Shown here piece after piece: positions 34,741 to 44,295 of a DNA stretch of 64,000 nucleotides. The notes under the pieces are model-generated. The model had not been told where the DNA came from. It saw only the letters and a program-made list of their open reading frames with translations, and searched no databases. A program made the position numbers and the translations under genes. Positions within the stretch are counted from its first letter, which is position 1, and each line of letters starts with the position of its first letter. This stretch comes from Solibacillus sp. FSL K6-1523 (lineage in GTDB: Bacteria > Bacillota > Bacilli > Bacillales_A > Planococcaceae), in NCBI RefSeq assembly GCF_038005225.1, contig NZ_JBBOSU010000001.1, positions 3,150,001 through 3,214,000 on the forward strand. The letters are read 5' to 3'.

Positions 34741-35514
34741 TTATTTGCCAGTAAACTGTGGTTCACGTTTTTCAATAAATGCTTGAATACCTTCTTTGGC
34801 ATCTGCTGAGACAAAAACTTCACCAAAGCTTGTTGCTTCTGCTTGTACACCTTCATAGAAAGATGGTGTTTTCGCATGATTTAGCATTTGAATCGCCGCT
34901 TTTAATGCAATTGGACTTTTCTTTGCCATTTTCTTAGCCAATTCAAGTGTTTTTGGAAGAAGCTCATCCTCTGTGAAAGCACGGTTTGCTAATCCCCACT
35001 GAACAGCTTCTACCCCAGTAATCGGGTCGCTCGTAAACATCATTTCTGCTGCTTTAGCAACACCTACATATCGTGGTAAGCGCTGTGTACCAGCAAAACC
35101 TGGGATAAGTCCTAATGATAGTTCAGGCAATCCTAATTTAGCTGATTCTGTAACATAACGAATATGGCAGCCCATTGCTAGCTCCAACCCGCCACCTAGT
35201 GCTGCACCATGAATGGCCGCAATGACTGGTTTCGAGAAATTTTCTAATCGTTCAAAAACTTGCTGTCCATTTTGAGCAAGGACAGTAAATTCTTCACCCG
35301 TTTGAACGTTTGTAAATTCTTTGATGTCCGCACCTGCAGAGAAGAATCGTCCTTCACCATGTAAGACAATGACACGAACTGCTTCGTCTTGTTCAACTGC
35401 ATCTAAAAAGGCATCGACATCTTTAATTAACCCTTGTGATAATGCATTTGCAGGTGGTCTCGAAATTGTAACAACCGCTACACCTTCTTCTACACGCCAA
35501 CTAAGAAACTCCAT
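34741..35514 (-). CDS. fadB: Enoyl-CoA hydratase
   Basis: This 257-residue crotonase has the oxyanion-hole segment [10 protein letters not shown] (about 59-68) and [20 protein letters not shown]. It hydrates 2-trans-enoyl-CoA in beta-oxidation. The gene follows fadR by 16 bases and precedes etfB, matching the B. subtilis ysiB (fadB) position. GGGGATGTGGGG precedes the ATG. Confidence 0.93.
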   Translation of the reverse strand: MEFLSWRVEEGVAVVTISRPPANALSQGLIKDVDAFLDAVEQDEAVRVIVLHGEGRFFSAGADIKEFTNVQTGEEFTVLAQNGQQVFERLENFSKPVIAAIHGAALGGGLELAMGCHIRYVTESAKLGLPELSLGLIPGFAGTQRLPRYVGVAKAAEMMFTSDPITGVEAVQWGLANRAFTEDELLPKTLELAKKMAKKSPIALKAAIQMLNHAKTPSFYEGVQAEATSFGEVFVSADAKEGIQAFIEKREPQFTGK

Positions 35515-35530
35515 TTCCCCACATCCCCTT

Positions 35531-36112
35531 TTATGCTTTTAGTGCACTCAACAGCATTTGTTGAATTTTTGGAGACTGCTCCAATAAGTTATAACGATTA
35601 TCTGACATCACCCAAGTTGTCGATATTTCGTCGATTGTACCGAACACCATTTGCCTGGCAATTCGAACATCCATTGTTGATTTAAATTCTCCACTTACCA
35701 TTCCTTCAATCAATATTTGATCAAGCAATGCCAAATATTCTTTTAAAATGGAATTAATCTTCAATCGGAGTTCTCTATTCGACTGTCTCAATTCGAGCTG
35801 TGTAACCGTCGCTAAATGACGATCATTCGAAAGGACACTTAAGTGATTCTCGATCATACCGCATAACTTTTCTGAAGAAGTATTTCCACTTTTTATTATA
35901 TCCTGTAAGTTCTCTACAAATATACTCATTTTTTCTTTAAATACAGAAATTAATATATCTTCTTTGTTTTTGAAGTATAAATAAATGGTACCATCTGCTA
36001 CCCCAGCCTGTTTTGCAATTTTAGCTACTTGCGCTTGATGGTAGCCGTTTTCAGCGATTGCGATTACAGCTGCATCCACTATTTGCATATATTTGGGTTT
36101 ATTTCGTTTCAA
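35531..36112 (-). CDS. fadR: FadR, TetR-family repressor of fatty-acid degradation
   Basis: This 193-residue TetR regulator is very close to B. subtilis Fad[41 protein letters not shown] and [17 protein letters not shown]. It represses beta-oxidation genes and is released by long-chain acyl-CoA. The start is TTG at 36112, giving the family N-terminus and GGTGG 8 bases ahead; the ATG at 36127 has no ribosome site. Its promoter carries a perfect FadR box, so the operon is self-repressed. Confidence 0.93.
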   Translation of the reverse strand: MKRNKPKYMQIVDAAVIAIAENGYHQAQVAKIAKQAGVADGTIYLYFKNKEDILISVFKEKMSIFVENLQDIIKSGNTSSEKLCGMIENHLSVLSNDRHLATVTQLELRQSNRELRLKINSILKEYLALLDQILIEGMVSGEFKSTMDVRIARQMVFGTIDEISTTWVMSDNRYNLLEQSPKIQQMLLSALKA

Positions 36113-36201
36113 GTTGTTCACCACCATTTAAATGACAAATCTTACGCCAAGTCGTGTAAGATCAGGTCGTTACTTATGCATTTGCATTAAAAAAGAAAAA
36201 C

Positions 36202-36221
36202 ATGAATGACTATTCATTCAT
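36202..36221. promoter_or_regulatory. FadR operator of the fadR operon
   Basis: ATGAATGACTATTCATTCAT contains an 18-of-18 match to the B. subtilis FadR consensus TGAATGAMTANTCATTCA. It covers the expected transcription start of the fadR promoter. Confidence 0.88.
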
Positions 36222-36227
36222 GTTTTT

Positions 36228-36256
36228 ATCTTATAGTTTATCGAAGTTTCTGTCAA
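36228..36256 (-). promoter_or_regulatory. Promoter of the fadR-fadB-etfB-etfA operon
   Basis: Minus strand: TTGACA (36251-36256), 17 bases, TAAGAT (36228-36233), located between the lcfA stop and fadR. This separates lcfA from the rest transcriptionally, unlike the single operon of B. subtilis. Confidence 0.72.
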
Positions 36257-36271
36257 TAGTTTACTAACGAA

Positions 36272-37963
36272 TTATTTTGCTGCTTGTTCTTCGAGTTTTT
36301 GTTTTTCCTCTTCAATTAGTGTACGACGCAATATTTTTCCTACTGCCGTTTTTGGTAGTTCATCACGGAATTCATAAAAACGAGGTACTTTATAAGCAGC
36401 TAGATTTTGACGACAATACGTATTTAATTCGTCTTCCGTCACCGTTTTTCCTTCTTTTAACACGATATAAGCTTTTACGGTTTCACCACGATAAGGATCA
36501 GGTATTCCTGCTACAACACATTCTTGAATCGCTTCATGTTCATATAGCACTTCCTCAACCTCACGAGGATAAATATTAAAGCCCCCCGCAATAATCATGT
36601 CCTTCTTACGGTCAACAACATAAAAGTATCCTTTTTCATCCATATAGCCTAAATCCCCTGTTAAAAACCAACCGTCAGCAAATGCCATTGCCGTTTCTTC
36701 TGGACGATTCCAGTAGCCTTTCATCACTTGTGGACCTTTAATTGCAATTTCTCCAATTTCGCCTGAAGGTAAAATTTCAGTATCTCCTGAACGTAAGATG
36801 ACTGCATCCGTATTCGGCCATGGTAAACCAATCGAACCATTAATTCGATTTTCCCATATTGGATTCACGTGCGTTACTGGTGATGTTTCCGTTAATCCAT
36901 AGCCTTCTACAATTCGGCCACCTGTTAACGATTCGAATTTCTCCTGCACTTCTAACGGTAATGGTGAAGACCCACTCATGCACGCTTTAATAGTCGTAAG
37001 ATCGTATTTTGACAAATCCGGATGATTTAAAATACCGATATACATCGTGGGTGCGCCTGGAAATAATGTTGGCTTTTGTTTATCAATCGTTTTTAGTGTC
37101 TGCTCCACATCAAACTTTGGCAATAACACCATTTTTGCTTGCTGCATAACTGATAATACTAACACCGTCGTCATGCCATATACGTGGAAAAATGGTAATA
37201 CGCCTAAAATGATTTCTTCACGTTTTTTACAACGATACATCCAAGCATCGCACATCGTCGTATTAGCAACTAAATTTTTATGCGTTAACATAACGCCCTT
37301 TGGATAGCCAGTCGTGCCACCCGTATATTGCAACAATGCTAAATCATTCTCAAAATCAAATTCGATTTCGATCGGCGTTGCAGACTCCGTACGCATAATT
37401 TCAGTGAATAGGTGATTCATTCCACTATGCTCTACTTTTACACTAAAACCATATTGCTTCTTTTGCACAAATGGATACACTAAATTTTTGGGAAATGGCA
37501 AATAATCTTTAATCCCTGTCACGATGACATTTTCAATATTCGTTTCTTTTAATATTTTCATCGCGCGTGGATACAAAATATCCATTACTAAAATAACTTT
37601 TACGCCTGCATCCGCCATTTGATATTGCAATTCACGCTCTGTATACAATGGATTTGTTTGAACAACAACGCCCCCTACAAACAATATTCCATAGTATGCT
37701 ATTACCGCTTGTGGACAGTTTGGTAGCATAACCGCTACACGATCCCCTTTTTCCACCCCTAGAGAACGCAAATAATTCGCAAATTTTAAAGAAGACTCAT
37801 AAAGTTCTTTGTAAGTAAGCTCCTTCCCCATAAAATGAACCGCTACATTTGACGGAACTTCATTATTTGCCTGTATTAAAAATTGCTGAACAGGAATTTT
37901 GGGAATTTCCAACGTATGCGGAACTTCCTCTGGGTAACTCGCAAACCATACTTTTTCTGTCAT
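36272..37963 (-). CDS. lcfA: Long-chain fatty acid-CoA ligase
   Basis: This 563-residue AMP-forming ligase has the P-loop LLQYTGGTTGYPKGVMLTHK, VEGYGLTETSPVTHVN, WFLTGDLGYMDEKGYFYVVD and DMIIAGGFNIYPREVEEV, with the conserved lysine in TAVGKILRRTL. It activates long-chain fatty acids for beta-oxidation. ATG 37963 (MTEKVWFASYPEEVP) has AAGGGGAG ahead; the longer frame to 38002 overlaps the promoter. It lies directly upstream of fadR, as in B. subtilis. Confidence 0.95.
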   Translation of the reverse strand: MTEKVWFASYPEEVPHTLEIPKIPVQQFLIQANNEVPSNVAVHFMGKELTYKELYESSLKFANYLRSLGVEKGDRVAVMLPNCPQAVIAYYGILFVGGVVVQTNPLYTERELQYQMADAGVKVILVMDILYPRAMKILKETNIENVIVTGIKDYLPFPKNLVYPFVQKKQYGFSVKVEHSGMNHLFTEIMRTESATPIEIEFDFENDLALLQYTGGTTGYPKGVMLTHKNLVANTTMCDAWMYRCKKREEIILGVLPFFHVYGMTTVLVLSVMQQAKMVLLPKFDVEQTLKTIDKQKPTLFPGAPTMYIGILNHPDLSKYDLTTIKACMSGSSPLPLEVQEKFESLTGGRIVEGYGLTETSPVTHVNPIWENRINGSIGLPWPNTDAVILRSGDTEILPSGEIGEIAIKGPQVMKGYWNRPEETAMAFADGWFLTGDLGYMDEKGYFYVVDRKKDMIIAGGFNIYPREVEEVLYEHEAIQECVVAGIPDPYRGETVKAYIVLKEGKTVTEDELNTYCRQNLAAYKVPRFYEFRDELPKTAVGKILRRTLIEEEKQKLEEQAAK

Positions 37964-38004
37964 AAAACTTCTCCCCTTTGCAAAAGCTTCATTCACTTGC
38001 ATTT

Positions 38005-38033
38005 ATTATAATTAAAAAAGGAATTTCTTTCAA
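38005..38033 (-). promoter_or_regulatory. Promoter of lcfA
   Basis: Minus strand: TTGAAA (38028-38033), 17 bases, TATAAT (38005-38010), 41 bases before the ATG. A single FadR half-site (TGAATGA, 37989-37995) lies just downstream. The remaining gap to 38226 is A/T-rich with nothing else recognised. Confidence 0.7.
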
Positions 38034-38225
38034 ACTATTTTTATCTGATTTTTCTAATTATTCTCTTCTGTACAGTTTTTTTCTGAAAAAAATTATGTTT
38101 TTTATAATAATACTTATATTCATTTATAGTACAGAATATACATTACCTTCCAAATATATTTTTTTAGTATAATTTTTATCGTTTGCGAATTATATACGTG
38201 AAACTAAACCGTGAAGTAGATTACT

Positions 38226-38267
38226 AAAAAAAGCTACCAAGCTAGAAATTCTCTAGTTTGATAGCTT
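38226..38267 (-). terminator. Terminator of the zapA-to-DUF350 operon
   Basis: AAGCTATCAAACTAGA pairs with TCTAGCTTGGTAGCTT (two G-T or mismatch positions), followed by TTTTTT on the minus strand. Confidence 0.85.
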
Positions 38268-38278
38268 ACTTTTTATGC

Positions 38279-38359
38279 TCATACTGTAAGCATATAATAT
38301 ACGCCTACAATCAGGAATAACACACAGACGACAATTAACACTTTCGATAAGGTTTCCAT
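38279..38359 (-). CDS. 26-residue single-pass membrane microprotein
   Basis: The peptide METLSKVLIVVCVLFLIVGV plus YYMLTV is almost one hydrophobic helix with a short acidic/basic N-terminus. AGGAG lies 6 bases before the ATG. It starts 9 bases after the DUF350 stop and before a strong terminator, so it should be co-translated with that membrane protein. No family recognised. I infer a small partner or regulator of the DUF350 protein. Confidence 0.62.
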   Translation of the reverse strand: METLSKVLIVVCVLFLIVGVYYMLTV

Positions 38360-38368
38360 TACATTCTC

Positions 38369-38782
38369 CTAAGATATACTTGCCCCAATTACGAATGATA
38401 ATCCGACAGAAATCGTAAACGAAATAAATCCAACTGAACGATTATCTGCGGCAATTTCTTCATCTACTTTAAATTTTGGTGTTAAAAATTCAAATAATAA
38501 ATACGCAAAAATTAAAAGAATAAATCCAAATAGCCCCCAGCTTAACATTTCAACTAATGACGTATGTCGCTCAATCGAATAGCGAAAAATATTACAAACG
38601 CCCAGAATTTTACCACCTGTCGCTAAGGCAACAGCAACATTGCCATTTTTTATTTCTTCCCAATTTTTATATTTGGTTACGATTTCAAATAAAATCATTG
38701 AAACAAACAGACAAAGTACGACTACACTAAAATAGCCTGCTGTTTCAACGAGAGGATGGTGCCAAAATTTTGAACCTAGCAA
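38369..38782 (-). CDS. DUF350 membrane protein (YshE-like)
   Basis: This 137-residue protein has four predicted membrane helices (about 13-34, 50-70, 76-96 and 112-134), a UPF0719/DUF350 pattern. B. subtilis yshE holds the same place after mutS2. Function unknown; DUF350 proteins elsewhere accompany stress and glutathionylspermidine-type genes. The TTG at 38782 has GGAG 9 bases ahead; the TTG at 38791 touches the ribosome site. A membrane microprotein follows. Confidence 0.8.
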   Translation of the reverse strand: MLGSKFWHHPLVETAGYFSVVVLCLFVSMILFEIVTKYKNWEEIKNGNVAVALATGGKILGVCNIFRYSIERHTSLVEMLSWGLFGFILLIFAYLLFEFLTPKFKVDEEIAADNRSVGFISFTISVGLSFVIGASIS

Positions 38783-38858
38783 TCCATTCAACTCCCTTCT
38801 AAATTAACTTCTATCACTTCTATTAACTATTAACGAAAATTCATAAAGGAGCAATGAT

Positions 38859-41225
38859 TTATTTCAATTCGACTACTGTGACCCCAAAGCCACCCTCACC
38901 CGCTTCCCCGTAGCGGTATGTTTTGACACGCTTATGTTTCTTTAAAAAGCTTTGAATTCCTTGTCTAAGCGCGCCCGTACCTTTACCGTGAATAATAGAA
39001 ACACGTGGGTAATTAGCTAAAATCGCATCATCTAAATATTTTTCTGTACGGATTAATGCATCTTCATAACGTTCTCCGCGTAAATCAAGCTCAAGCTTCA
39101 CAATTGTATTGCGGTTTTTAATATTTGTCATCGTTCTTGTCACTTGCTCTTTTTCAGGCTTAATGTATTCTAAGTCCGTTTCTGGTAGCTTCATTTTTAA
39201 AATACCAATTTGAACGACCCATTCTTTTGCACTTACTTTTTGAAGTAACGATCCTTTTTGACCATAGCTTAATACTTTTACTTCGTCACCAACTTGAAGA
39301 TTTTGAACGCGTTCACGTGCAGCAACGGCCTTTTGTAACACTTTATTATCTTGAGGTGCAGCTTCATCTAAACGTTTTTTCGCGTCAATGATTTCATGCT
39401 CTTTAACGGACATTGCTGCATTTTTTTTCATTTCACGCAATTCTTCAATGATTTTTTCAGCTTCTTTTTTCGCCGCATCAACAATTTTATGCGCTTTATC
39501 TTTTGCTTTCTTTTCTAAGCTATCTTTCTTCTCATCATATGCTCTTAAGCGTGCTTCAAGGTCTGTACGGATTTTTTGTGCATCTTCTAATAAAATATGC
39601 GCTTCATCCGCCTCACGCTCTGAACGTAATCGACTCTCTTCTAACGAGGCAATCATGGACTCTACTTCATGACGATCAGTTCCCGTAAATGATTTTGCTC
39701 GGTCAATGACTTCATTATTTAATCCAAGTCGTTTTGAAATTTCAAATGCATTCGAACGTCCCGGTACACCGATTAATAGGCGATACGTTGGGCTCAATGT
39801 TTCTACATCAAATTCCACACTTGCATTGACAACAGAAGGTCGATTATAGCCGTACGCTTTTAATTCTGGATAATGCGTTGTTGCCATTATGCGTGCGCCT
39901 TTACCTACCACTTCATCTAAAATAGAAATGGCCAATGCTGCACCTTCTTGTGGGTCCGTCCCCGCTCCAAGCTCGTCGAAAATAACGAGGGATTTGTCAT
40001 CAAACTTACTTAAAATATCAACAATGTTCACCATATGAGACGAGAAAGTTGATAATGATTGTTCGATTGATTGTTCATCACCAATATCTGTAAAGATTTG
40101 TTCAAATACAGCTAATTCCGAACCATCTAATGCAGGTACTGGTAAACCACATTGCGCCATTATTGTACATAGACCTACTGTTTTTAACGTAACGGTTTTA
40201 CCACCTGTATTTGGACCCGTAATGACAATCGCGGTAATATCACGGCCAAATTCAATCGTATTTGGGACCGCAATTTCAATTGGTAATAAAGGATGGCGAG
40301 CTCGAACTAAGCGCGTGAAACCTTCCTTATTCATTTTCGGCATTGTACATTTATTCGCCTGTCCATATTTCCCTTTTGCTAAAATGACATCGACTTCACC
40401 AAGAAGCTGTACAAGGACAAATAAATCATGACCTACTTCTTCTACTTGTGCAGTTAATGCTGCTAAAATACGTTCGATTTCGACTTTTTCCTTCATTTTT
40501 AATCGCTGCACTTCATTATTTGCTTGTACAACTGCATCCGGTTCGATAAAAAGAGTCTGTCCTGAAGCCGATTGATCATGAATAATTCCACCATAATGCG
40601 AACGATATTCTTGTTTTACTGGGATTACAAATCGGTCATTACGAATTGTAATAATCGTATCGGATAACATTTTCGTTGCATTTGAGCCACGTGTTAAGCT
40701 TTCTAATTTTTGACGTACTTTGGATTCTTCTGCACGTAAGCTTTGACGAATAGATCTGAGTGCTGGACTTGCTGAATCTAAAACCGCGCCATTATCATCA
40801 ATGCAGTCATTTATTTCATGCTGCAACGCTGTTAATACAGGCATTTGTTCTTTTCGTTCAATAAAATGAGGAATAGTAATCGTATCGTCTGACTCAATAT
40901 CTTCAATAAAATTACGGAAAATTCGACTTGCTCGAATCGTACTTGCGATTTCCATTAGCTCCATTGGACTTAGCATACCACCAATTTGAGCACGTCTTGC
41001 ATGGGGACGAACATCGAAAATTCCGCCCATCGGAACGCTACCTTTAACACGTAAAATGGCTAAACCTTCATCCATTTCCGCAAGTAATTCCACAACTGTT
41101 TCAAAATTTGTTTCTGGTACTAATTCATCGATTGCTTTTTTACCAATTGAATTTGTACAAAATGCCGCTACTTGCTCGCGGACTTTATCAAATTCTAGTG
41201 TTTTCAATGCTCTATTTTCGATCAT
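38859..41225 (-). CDS. mutS2: MutS2 endonuclease/ribosome-rescue ATPase
   Basis: This 788-residue protein has a MutS-like core and clamp, ABC ATPase with Walker A ITGPNTGGKTVTLKT (near 330) and Walker B SLVIFDELGAGTDPQEGAAL, a long coiled coil (about 520-630), a KOW-like segment (VGDEVKVLSYGQKGSLLQKV) and a C-terminal Smr nuclease domain (LDLRGERYEDAL, IIHGKGTGALRQGI). The family limits recombination and, in B. subtilis, splits collided ribosomes. AGGAGG precedes the ATG. It follows polX by 24 bases. Confidence 0.96.
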   Translation of the reverse strand: MIENRALKTLEFDKVREQVAAFCTNSIGKKAIDELVPETNFETVVELLAEMDEGLAILRVKGSVPMGGIFDVRPHARRAQIGGMLSPMELMEIASTIRASRIFRNFIEDIESDDTITIPHFIERKEQMPVLTALQHEINDCIDDNGAVLDSASPALRSIRQSLRAEESKVRQKLESLTRGSNATKMLSDTIITIRNDRFVIPVKQEYRSHYGGIIHDQSASGQTLFIEPDAVVQANNEVQRLKMKEKVEIERILAALTAQVEEVGHDLFVLVQLLGEVDVILAKGKYGQANKCTMPKMNKEGFTRLVRARHPLLPIEIAVPNTIEFGRDITAIVITGPNTGGKTVTLKTVGLCTIMAQCGLPVPALDGSELAVFEQIFTDIGDEQSIEQSLSTFSSHMVNIVDILSKFDDKSLVIFDELGAGTDPQEGAALAISILDEVVGKGARIMATTHYPELKAYGYNRPSVVNASVEFDVETLSPTYRLLIGVPGRSNAFEISKRLGLNNEVIDRAKSFTGTDRHEVESMIASLEESRLRSEREADEAHILLEDAQKIRTDLEARLRAYDEKKDSLEKKAKDKAHKIVDAAKKEAEKIIEELREMKKNAAMSVKEHEIIDAKKRLDEAAPQDNKVLQKAVAARERVQNLQVGDEVKVLSYGQKGSLLQKVSAKEWVVQIGILKMKLPETDLEYIKPEKEQVTRTMTNIKNRNTIVKLELDLRGERYEDALIRTEKYLDDAILANYPRVSIIHGKGTGALRQGIQSFLKKHKRVKTYRYGEAGEGGFGVTVVELK

Positions 41226-41249
41226 GGAAACACCTCCTGTTACTTTAAA

Positions 41250-42962
41250 TTAGATTTTATTTTTATTTATAAATGTATCAAACTGCTCTTTTGACCATGT
41301 ATTAACGATTAACTCTTTTTTCAGCCAAGCTTTTTGCGCATATTTTGTACCGATATCCATAAAGCGTAGTTGATCAATCGCATGGGCATCGGTATTAATA
41401 GCAATCGGGACATTTTTCTCCATCGCCAATTGCAAATGCCCTACACATAAGTCCAAGCGGTATGGATTGGCATTGAGTTCTAAAATTTTGCCATGCTGCG
41501 CGGCCCATTCAATGAGTAATGGCACATCTGGATCATAGCCACCGCGCTGCCCGACGATACGCCCTGTTGGATGAGCAATCATATGCACATACGGATTTTC
41601 GATGGCTGTTTTTAAGCGCGCCATAATTTTATCTTGTGATTGCGTAAAGCTCGAATGAATCGATGCAATGACAAAATCTAACTGATTCATAACATCATTA
41701 TCAAAATCTAATGACCCATCAGGTAATATATCCATCTCCGTCCCATGGTATAAACGGAAATTCGGATGTGCTTCATTGAATGCGGCAATCTCCAATTTTT
41801 GCTTCTTTAGTCGTTCTGGTGTTAATCCATTCGCCACTTTTAAGTATTGGGAATGATCGGTAATGACACCATGTGTATAGCCATGAGCGATTAAAGCTTC
41901 TCCCATTTCAGCCACCGAATGCGCCCCATCCGACCAAGTTGTATGCATGTGTAAATCTGAAACAATATCCGAAAGCTGGACAAGCTGATCGAGTTCATCT
42001 AAACGATCCAACTCTTTACCACTTTCACGAACAGTTGGCGGAATAAATGGCAAATTGAAATGCGCGAAAAACTGTTCCTCTGTTTCAAATGTCATCATTG
42101 ACCCATCTTCTTGTTCCACACCGTATTCACTAATTTTCTTGCCCATCGATTTTGCAAGTTGGCGCATGCGGACATTATGATCTTTAGAGCCTGTAAAATG
42201 ATGTAGTGCTGTTGCATATTCTGAGCGTTTCACCAATCTAAAATCGACGCTAACGGGCTCCTCACGATCTAAAATAACCGAAATCTTTGTGTCACCAGCA
42301 GCCACTGTTTCTAAAATGACTAGTTTGGATAAAATCGCTTCACGCACTACGTCATGTGCTTCCGTCGCAACAATAAAATCAACATCCTTACTCGTTTCCG
42401 CAACACGACGGAAACTTCCTGCTACCGAAAACTTTTCTACTTCTGGTAAACCTGCCAACAATTCATTAATTTCAACGACTACTGGCTCTAATTGCCATAC
42501 CGGTAAACGTTCTGCGCGACTTCCGAAGTTTTCTAATTCCTTTAAAATCTTTTCTTCTGTTTTGGCAGCAAAGCCCGCGAGTTCACGAACTTTTCCAGCT
42601 TCACATGCTGCTTTTAGCGTTTCTGCATCGGTAATTTGTAATTCCTGATAAAGTTTCGCTAATTTTTTGCCACCTAGCCCAGGTAATTTCATCAGTGGGA
42701 TTAAACCTTTTGGTACAGCGGTTTCAAGCTCTATTAAAACGCTAGATTGTCCCGTTTCGATCAACTCTAAAATAACTGCTGCCGTCCCTTTGCCAATACC
42801 TTTTATAGCGGTTACATCATCTATTTCACTTAAACTACGCTCGTCCGCCTCTAGTGCTGCTGCCGCCTTACGAAATGCCGAAACTTTAAATGGATTTTCC
42901 GCTTGTAATTCCATATATAGTGCAATTTTCTCTAATGTACGGATGATTATTTTTTTGTTCAT
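41250..42962 (-). CDS. polX: DNA polymerase X family with PHP domain
   Basis: This 570-residue protein has N-terminal helix-hairpin-helix repeats (SEIDDVTAIKGIGKGTAAVI), a Pol-beta-like nucleotidyltransferase core (VAGSFRRVAETSKDVDFIVA with catalytic Asps, and SVDFRLV), and a C-terminal PHP domain (DLHMHTTWSDGAHS, GTEMDILPDGSLDF, NTDAHA) with 3'-5' exonuclease or AP-endonuclease activity. It is a gap-filling repair polymerase. Order cvpA-polX-mutS2 is as in B. subtilis. The ATG follows GGGGGG. Confidence 0.95.
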   Translation of the reverse strand: MNKKIIIRTLEKIALYMELQAENPFKVSAFRKAAAALEADERSLSEIDDVTAIKGIGKGTAAVILELIETGQSSVLIELETAVPKGLIPLMKLPGLGGKKLAKLYQELQITDAETLKAACEAGKVRELAGFAAKTEEKILKELENFGSRAERLPVWQLEPVVVEINELLAGLPEVEKFSVAGSFRRVAETSKDVDFIVATEAHDVVREAILSKLVILETVAAGDTKISVILDREEPVSVDFRLVKRSEYATALHHFTGSKDHNVRMRQLAKSMGKKISEYGVEQEDGSMMTFETEEQFFAHFNLPFIPPTVRESGKELDRLDELDQLVQLSDIVSDLHMHTTWSDGAHSVAEMGEALIAHGYTHGVITDHSQYLKVANGLTPERLKKQKLEIAAFNEAHPNFRLYHGTEMDILPDGSLDFDNDVMNQLDFVIASIHSSFTQSQDKIMARLKTAIENPYVHMIAHPTGRIVGQRGGYDPDVPLLIEWAAQHGKILELNANPYRLDLCVGHLQLAMEKNVPIAINTDAHAIDQLRFMDIGTKYAQKAWLKKELIVNTWSKEQFDTFINKNKI

Positions 42963-43035
42963 AATTAGAAGCCCCCCTATTCGCGAAAAAAACTCCCCCC
43001 GAAAATCGAGGGAAGCGCTTCACATTGATTTTCAA

Positions 43036-43575
43036 TTATTTCATGTAAATATACCACCAGTTTTGGAACATCTTCGTAATGACTGGTGTATGTTCGAGCA
43101 TAATGCCCGTTATGATAGATTTATCCACAATTTTTTGAACAGACTCTAATGGAATAAGTGCTACTACATATAAACCGATAAATAGGACAATATACGCCTC
43201 TATAAAGCATAGTACAGCACCTAAAAGGAAGTTCAATGAATTAAATACAGGTAAATATGCTAAAAAGTCGAACATAGACCCGATAATCTGTAATGCAATC
43301 TTTGCAACAAAAAAGATAATGGCAAAAGCAAAGACGCGATAAAATGTACGATCCACATCTAAGGAATCCAATGCAAGTACAATCGTTGCATTTTCAGTGA
43401 ACCCTGGATAAGGAATCCACAAAACAAATTTATCCGCAAGTTGCTTGTAGTAAGAAACGGCAAGAAGTAGTGCAATAATAATACTACCTATATGAATTAA
43501 TTCTACAATGAATCCACGTTTCGCTCCAATAATCAAACTAATAATAAGTATTATGACAATAAGTAAATCTAACAT
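43036..43575 (-). CDS. CvpA-family membrane protein (YshB-like)
   Basis: This 179-residue protein has four membrane segments, beginning MLDLLIVIILIISLIIGAKR with the CvpA GxxRG motif (GAKRGFIVE). CvpA homologues are colicin V production or envelope-related proteins; the role in Gram-positives is not settled. It begins 5 bases after zapA and has AAGGG ahead. A 73-base gap leads to polX. Confidence 0.9.
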   Translation of the reverse strand: MLDLLIVIILIISLIIGAKRGFIVELIHIGSIIIALLLAVSYYKQLADKFVLWIPYPGFTENATIVLALDSLDVDRTFYRVFAFAIIFFVAKIALQIIGSMFDFLAYLPVFNSLNFLLGAVLCFIEAYIVLFIGLYVVALIPLESVQKIVDKSIITGIMLEHTPVITKMFQNWWYIYMK

Positions 43576-43580
43576 TTATT

Positions 43581-43841
43581 TCAACCCTTCAATTGCTTCA
43601 ATTGTTCTTCTAATTTTTCACATTGCTCTTTTAATAATAAATAATCATGAATCGAATTAACAGCTGTCAACACTGCGAGTTTTGCACTGTCTAATGATGG
43701 GTTATGTGAATTGATTTCACGCATTTTTTCATCTACTATTGAAGCGACTAGCCGCATATGACTTGTCGACTCCATTCCCACCATTTTATATGTATGACCG
43801 TAAATTTCTACTGAAATTCGATTCTTCTCTTGTGCAGTCAA
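43581..43841 (-). CDS. zapA: Cell-division protein ZapA
   Basis: This 86-residue protein has an N-terminal globular head ([28 protein letters not shown]) and a C-terminal coiled coil ending in [17 protein letters not shown]. ZapA crosslinks FtsZ filaments at the division site. The start is TTG with GGAGGG 6 bases ahead. It is first of the zapA-cvpA-polX-mutS2-DUF350 operon. Confidence 0.95.
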   Translation of the reverse strand: MTAQEKNRISVEIYGHTYKMVGMESTSHMRLVASIVDEKMREINSHNPSLDSAKLAVLTAVNSIHDYLLLKEQCEKLEEQLKQLKG

Positions 43842-43867
43842 AATAATCCCTCCAGAAAGAATATATC

Positions 43868-43990
43868 AATCACGCCAAGGCATGATTGTGTCCGGACTTT
43901 TTTCAAGCTTAAAACCCTTAAAAATCCGCGACATCTGCCGGCAGCATTTATCATTGTTCAGCCAGAGTTTAAACTCCCGCTGCAACAGTC
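43868..43990 (+). repeat. Diverged copy (B) of the dispersed repeat
   Basis: CAATCACGCCAAGGCATGAT is an imperfect palindrome; GTCCGGACTTTTTTCAAGC, CCCTTAAAAATCCGCGACAT and a TCAGCC block follow in the same order as in the full copy at 50805-50936 (reversed). It fills the zapA-rnhC divergent gap. The rest of the gap (43991-44295) shows only a possible rnhC promoter. Confidence 0.6.
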
Positions 43991-44230
43991 AACAAAAAAT
44001 CGTACATATCCTTCCACTTATATGAGGAAGTTATCTTTTGCTGATTGAAGATAAAATGGTACCCCTAGTCGTATTCCTTCAACTAGCAGTATTCCCATTC
44101 TTTTCAAAATACAATCCGATTCTGATTAATTAATTTTGCATTTTTCATATTTTACATCATACCATTTCCAATTTAAACATAGCAACACAATCACCGTATT
44201 GTCACGATGAAACATGATATTTCAATGAAA

Positions 44231-44260
44231 TTTCCACTTTTCCCTTTAACCCGTTATACT
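44231..44260 (+). promoter_or_regulatory. Candidate promoter of rnhC
   Basis: Plus strand: TTTCCA (44231-44236), 18 bases, TATACT (44255-44260), 35 bases before the ATG. Confidence 0.4.
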
Positions 44261-44295
44261 AATTATTAATTAGCTTTTTTGAGAAAGGGTTTCTT

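Noticed and set aside
43011-43023. GGAAGCGCTTCAC between cvpA and polX, resembling a CcpA cre site
   Set aside because: It lies within an operon without a promoter nearby and lacks the full consensus ends; chance palindrome is as likely.
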